Part shown: positions 3,097-5,208 of the stretch, piece by piece
How the letters are laid out: every line of letters starts with the position of its first letter
Numbering within the stretch: position 1 is the first letter of the stretch
From: an uncultured Bacilli bacterium
Lineage (GTDB): Bacteria; Bacillota_I; Bacilli_A; RFN20; CAG-826
DNA: 5,208 nt
Assembly: GCA_934162685.1 (NCBI GenBank)
Contig: CAKPJO010000118.1
Coordinates: forward strand, 1-5,208
Direction of reading: 5' to 3'
The notes under the pieces: model-generated
Databases searched by the model: none
What the model was told of the DNA's origin: nothing
Seen by the model: the letters and a program-made list of their open reading frames with translations, nothing else
Program-made: the position numbers and the translations under genes

Positions 3097-5208
3097 ATGG
3101 ATATATGTAATTTTTTAGTAACATTACCTGATATTAGTGCTAGTCAAATAACAACAATAAGCAATATTGTGTTTTTTGTAATAATTGGCATGATTATTAT
3201 TGGTGGAATAGTTGGATTATTTCGAGGAGTTTGGAATTCAGGATTTAGACTTATTTTTGTTGGAATACTTGTAATTCTATCTTATATATTAGCTGGCGTA
3301 ATTGGAGATGCAATTGCGAATATTGATTTGTCGGGCCTTAATCTAGGACCTATTAATATAGCAGAGCAGCAAGTAGATATTACAACAATTAAAGATACAC
3401 TAATAAAAGTTATAGCGGCTTATGGTACTTCAAGTGGAGGAACGATAGAGAAGACACTTGCGGATACTAAAACATTAAATTTAATTACTGAATTAGCAAT
3501 GATGATAGTGCGTTTATTAACTTTCATTATTTTAGCAGTTGCGGTTATAGTAGTGGGTAATGCTCTTGCAACAGTCTTATACCATGTTTTATTTAAGCAT
3601 TTTATTAATAAGAATTTACGTAAAAAAGTAAAATTACGTTTAGTAGGATTTGCCTTAGGACTAGTTAAATCAGCAATGGTTATGTCAATGTTTATTGTTC
3701 CTTTTAGTGGATTACTAAATAGTTTATCAAGTGCATTTAAAAAGACAGATGAAAATGGTATTGCGCTTGATTCTGATTTATATAAACAATTATCTGGTTG
3801 GATTGATGCTTACGATAATTCAATGCTAGCCCAAGGATTATTTGGATGGACAAGCGATAGTGATGGTAAAACAATAGATATGAAATTATTAGATGTTATC
3901 ACTGGAACAAAGGATTCAACATTTAAATTAACTGATGAAGTAGGCACCATTACTCAAGTGGCAATGACTTTGATTGGCAGTAATGCTATTACCGCTGAAG
4001 AAAAAGATGGCTCAATGACCGCGGTCATAAATGGTTCAATTCTTTTCGACGCCCAAATGGTTTCTGTTATCATCCCTTTAATTGCTTCTTCATCATTATG
4101 TACTCAATTATTACCAATTGCCGCTGAAGTGGCACTTAGCAGCGATCAAGTTTCAATATATGTTGATGCTTCTAAAATTGATTTATCAGCAATTGATTGG
4201 AAAAATGACTTAATGGTTTTGAAAGATTTCTATAATGATATTTATGAAGAAGGAATTATTGATTCAGAAACATTACAAAATCCAACTTTAATGGCAAAAA
4301 GAATTTATGATGTTAATAACGAACAAATTCGTACAAGCATAAAAGATGCTTTTAAATTATTTGATGATGTTGGGGTGTTAAATCAAGTATTACCATCATT
4401 TATATATACACTTGCTAATACGGAAGATGAAAATGGTAATAACACTATAGGCGATTTCTTACCTACTGATTGGGAAGATTATAAGAGTATAAAATGGGGT
4501 AGTGAATTAGCTAATTTATATGATGCAACATATCGCTTAAATAAAGCTACTGATAACGCTATTCTAGATTATGTGATGAATAATGATGATTCTAATAAGA
4601 AAGAATCTAAAGTAAGAAAACAAAATGATGGTGAAACTAATGATGCCATGTCTAAACTTATTGATAAGATATTTGAGCATTCATCTAGTATAGTACCTAT
4701 TATTATTGGATTAAGAGATGCAGATGGAAACGTCATTAACGTTGATGCTAATGGCTTTACTAATAAAACAGATGAAAATGGTAATGCACTTGATAGTTGT
4801 TTATTAGATAGTGTTTTGTTATCTCGTTCTATAAATAAGATACTTTTATCAACGAGCAAAATGTCTATGGATGCTTTGGCAAAATCATTAGAAGTTGAAG
4901 TATCTTCAGATAAATTAGAGGAAACAATTAAAAATATTAATGGCATAAAAGAAGTTAAAGAGGAATTAGGTTATTTGCTTGATGTTGTTACAAGTATTGC
5001 TGATGATGATACGCTTTTGCCTATTTTAAAAGGAGAAAACATTGAATATTCTGACGAAATTTGTGAGGCTTTAAAAGTACCAGCAAGTAAAGTAACAAAA
5101 TCTAGTATTCTAACTTCATCAATGCCTTCTATTTTAAAAGCAGTGTTTACAAAAAATGAAGATCAATTAACGGAATTTGGTATATCTATTGACTCTTTGA
5201 ATTTTGAA
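3097..5208 (+). CDS. Very large membrane protein with CvpA-like N-terminal domain and repeat-containing C-terminal ectodomain, 3' end cut by window
   Basis: 704 codons are open to the last base with no stop, so the protein is longer still. Residues 1-208 resemble the CvpA family (four helices, usually 160-230 residues in all). Membrane segments lie at about 24-41, 50-70, 136-166 and 184-207. The CvpA-style G-L-F-R-G-V (40-45) follows helix 1, and V-G-F-A-L-G-L-V-K (183-191) opens helix 4. The basic loop between helices 3 and 4 (K167 to R181, seven Lys/Arg) and R43/R51 place those loops inside, so residues 208-704 should be outside. That part is rich in Asp, Asn, Ser and Thr. It has D-x-[DN]-G turns at 218, 254, 444, 541, 550 and 559, and diverged helical repeats (separate entry). 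Residues 321-347 are hydrophobic and might be a fifth helix. E. coli CvpA is needed for colicin V production; Firmicutes members have no settled role. I do not recognise the C-terminal part. Trp codons are all TGG. Real gene: near certain. CvpA relation: probable. Confidence 0.88.
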   Translation, partial: MDICNFLVTLPDISASQITTISNIVFFVIIGMIIIGGIVGLFRGVWNSGFRLIFVGILVILSYILAGVIGDAIANIDLSGLNLGPINIAEQQVDITTIKDTLIKVIAAYGTSSGGTIEKTLADTKTLNLITELAMMIVRLLTFIILAVAVIVVGNALATVLYHVLFKHFINKNLRKKVKLRLVGFALGLVKSAMVMSMFIVPFSGLLNSLSSAFKKTDENGIALDSDLYKQLSGWIDAYDNSMLAQGLFGWTSDSDGKTIDMKLLDVITGTKDSTFKLTDEVGTITQVAMTLIGSNAITAEEKDGSMTAVINGSILFDAQMVSVIIPLIASSSLCTQLLPIAAEVALSSDQVSIYVDASKIDLSAIDWKNDLMVLKDFYNDIYEEGIIDSETLQNPTLMAKRIYDVNNEQIRTSIKDAFKLFDDVGVLNQVLPSFIYTLANTEDENGNNTIGDFLPTDWEDYKSIKWGSELANLYDATYRLNKATDNAILDYVMNNDDSNKKESKVRKQNDGETNDAMSKLIDKIFEHSSSIVPIIIGLRDADGNVINVDANGFTNKTDENGNALDSCLLDSVLLSRSINKILLSTSKMSMDALAKSLEVEVSSDKLEETIKNINGIKEVKEELGYLLDVVTSIADDDTLLPILKGENIEYSDEICEALKVPASKVTKSSILTSSMPSILKAVFTKNEDQLTEFGISIDSLNFE
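3745..3780 (+). repeat. K-T-D-E-N-G-x-A-L-D-S-x-L segment, copy 1
   Basis: Within the CvpA-like protein, residues 216-228 match residues 557-569 at 11 of 13 positions. At DNA level 16 bases are identical (3745-3760 and 4768-4783). The flanking protein sequence is not alignable over the same length by eye, so it is a short duplicated or converged loop rather than a long duplication. Confidence 0.7.
4081..4254 (+). repeat. Diverged helical repeat unit, copy A (residues about 329-386)
   Basis: The unit has a Q-L-L-P helix (337-340) and, 28 residues later, I-D-W-K-N-D-L-M-V-L-K-D-F-Y (366-379). Copy B (about 425-481) has Q-V-L-P (430-433) and I-K-W-G-S-E-L-A-N-L-Y-D-A-T-Y (465-479). Copy C (about 576-634) has I-N-K-I-L-L-S (579-585) and V-K-E-E-L-G-Y-L-L-D (620-629), with Val in place of Trp. 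A fourth helix motif, S-S-M-P-S (674-678), begins copy D, which runs out of the window. Copies are diverged at DNA level. Confidence 0.55.
4719..4785 (+). repeat. Three D-x-[DN]-G turns at nine-residue spacing, including K-T-D-E-N-G copy 2
   Basis: Residues 541-544 (D-A-D-G), 550-553 (D-A-N-G) and 559-562 (D-E-N-G) are spaced exactly nine residues apart in the predicted ectodomain. The last belongs to the second copy of the K-T-D-E-N-G-x-A-L-D-S-x-L segment. A 15-base stretch (gatgaaaatggtaat) is shared exactly by 4426-4440 and 4771-4785. Such turns often form hairpins or bind calcium, but the pattern is not the RTX or dockerin consensus. Confidence 0.6.

Noticed and set aside
4715..4785. RTX-type calcium-binding nonapeptide repeats
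   Set aside because: The nine-residue spacing fits, but the G-G-x-G-x-D-x-U-x pattern is absent and there are only three units.
4569..4946. 125-codon minus-strand open frame opposite the CvpA-like gene
   Set aside because: It is antisense to a long, well-supported coding frame, its composition (Ser/Leu/Ile-rich) is what complementing AT-rich codons produces, and I recognise no domain in it.

Overview
This is an AT-rich window from a low-G+C Gram-positive-type bacterium (Bacilli / Erysipelotrichales / Mollicutes-related). Evidence for this is the strong AT bias, AAGGAG/AGGAGG-type ribosome binding sites, TATAAT and TGnTATAAT promoters, tRNA genes with encoded CCA, and a CAAX-protease / TraX / thioredoxin gene set. 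Every Trp I read is TGG and no reading frame contains an internal TGA. This favours the standard bacterial code over the Mycoplasma code. The genus cannot be fixed from this window.

Layout. Positions 1-3000 are all on the minus strand. From the right end they run: CPBP/CAAX-type membrane protease (2941-2216), TraX-family membrane protein (2216-1380), thioredoxin (1363-1049), tRNA-Asp (975-900), tRNA-Gly (891-818), an intrinsic terminator (about 809-783), a 154-base spacer with a perfect 11-bp tandem repeat and candidate promoters, and rdgB (from 512, or possibly 629), which runs off the left edge. The first three genes form a tight operon: a 1-base TAATG overlap, then a 16-base gap. The tRNA pair has its own promoter just after the thioredoxin stop. 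Divergent from all this, across a 155-base intergenic region, one very long plus-strand reading frame starts at 3097. It is still open at the last base (at least 704 codons).

The plus-strand gene is the least ordinary part. Its first ~208 residues look like a CvpA-type four-helix membrane domain. The remaining ~500 residues have no family that I recognise. By the positive-inside rule they should lie outside the membrane. They contain diverged internal repeats: a leucine/proline helix motif followed about 28-36 residues later by a [W/V]-x-x-[DE]-L-x-x-L-x-D motif. They also carry six D-x-[DN]-G turns, the last three spaced exactly nine residues apart.

Functions. rdgB (nucleotide-pool cleaning), thioredoxin and the tRNAs are housekeeping genes. 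The CAAX protease, TraX protein and CvpA-like giant all concern the membrane. No function for that membrane set can be assigned from sequence alone. I see no CRISPR array, insertion sequence, integrase, or defence or toxin locus.
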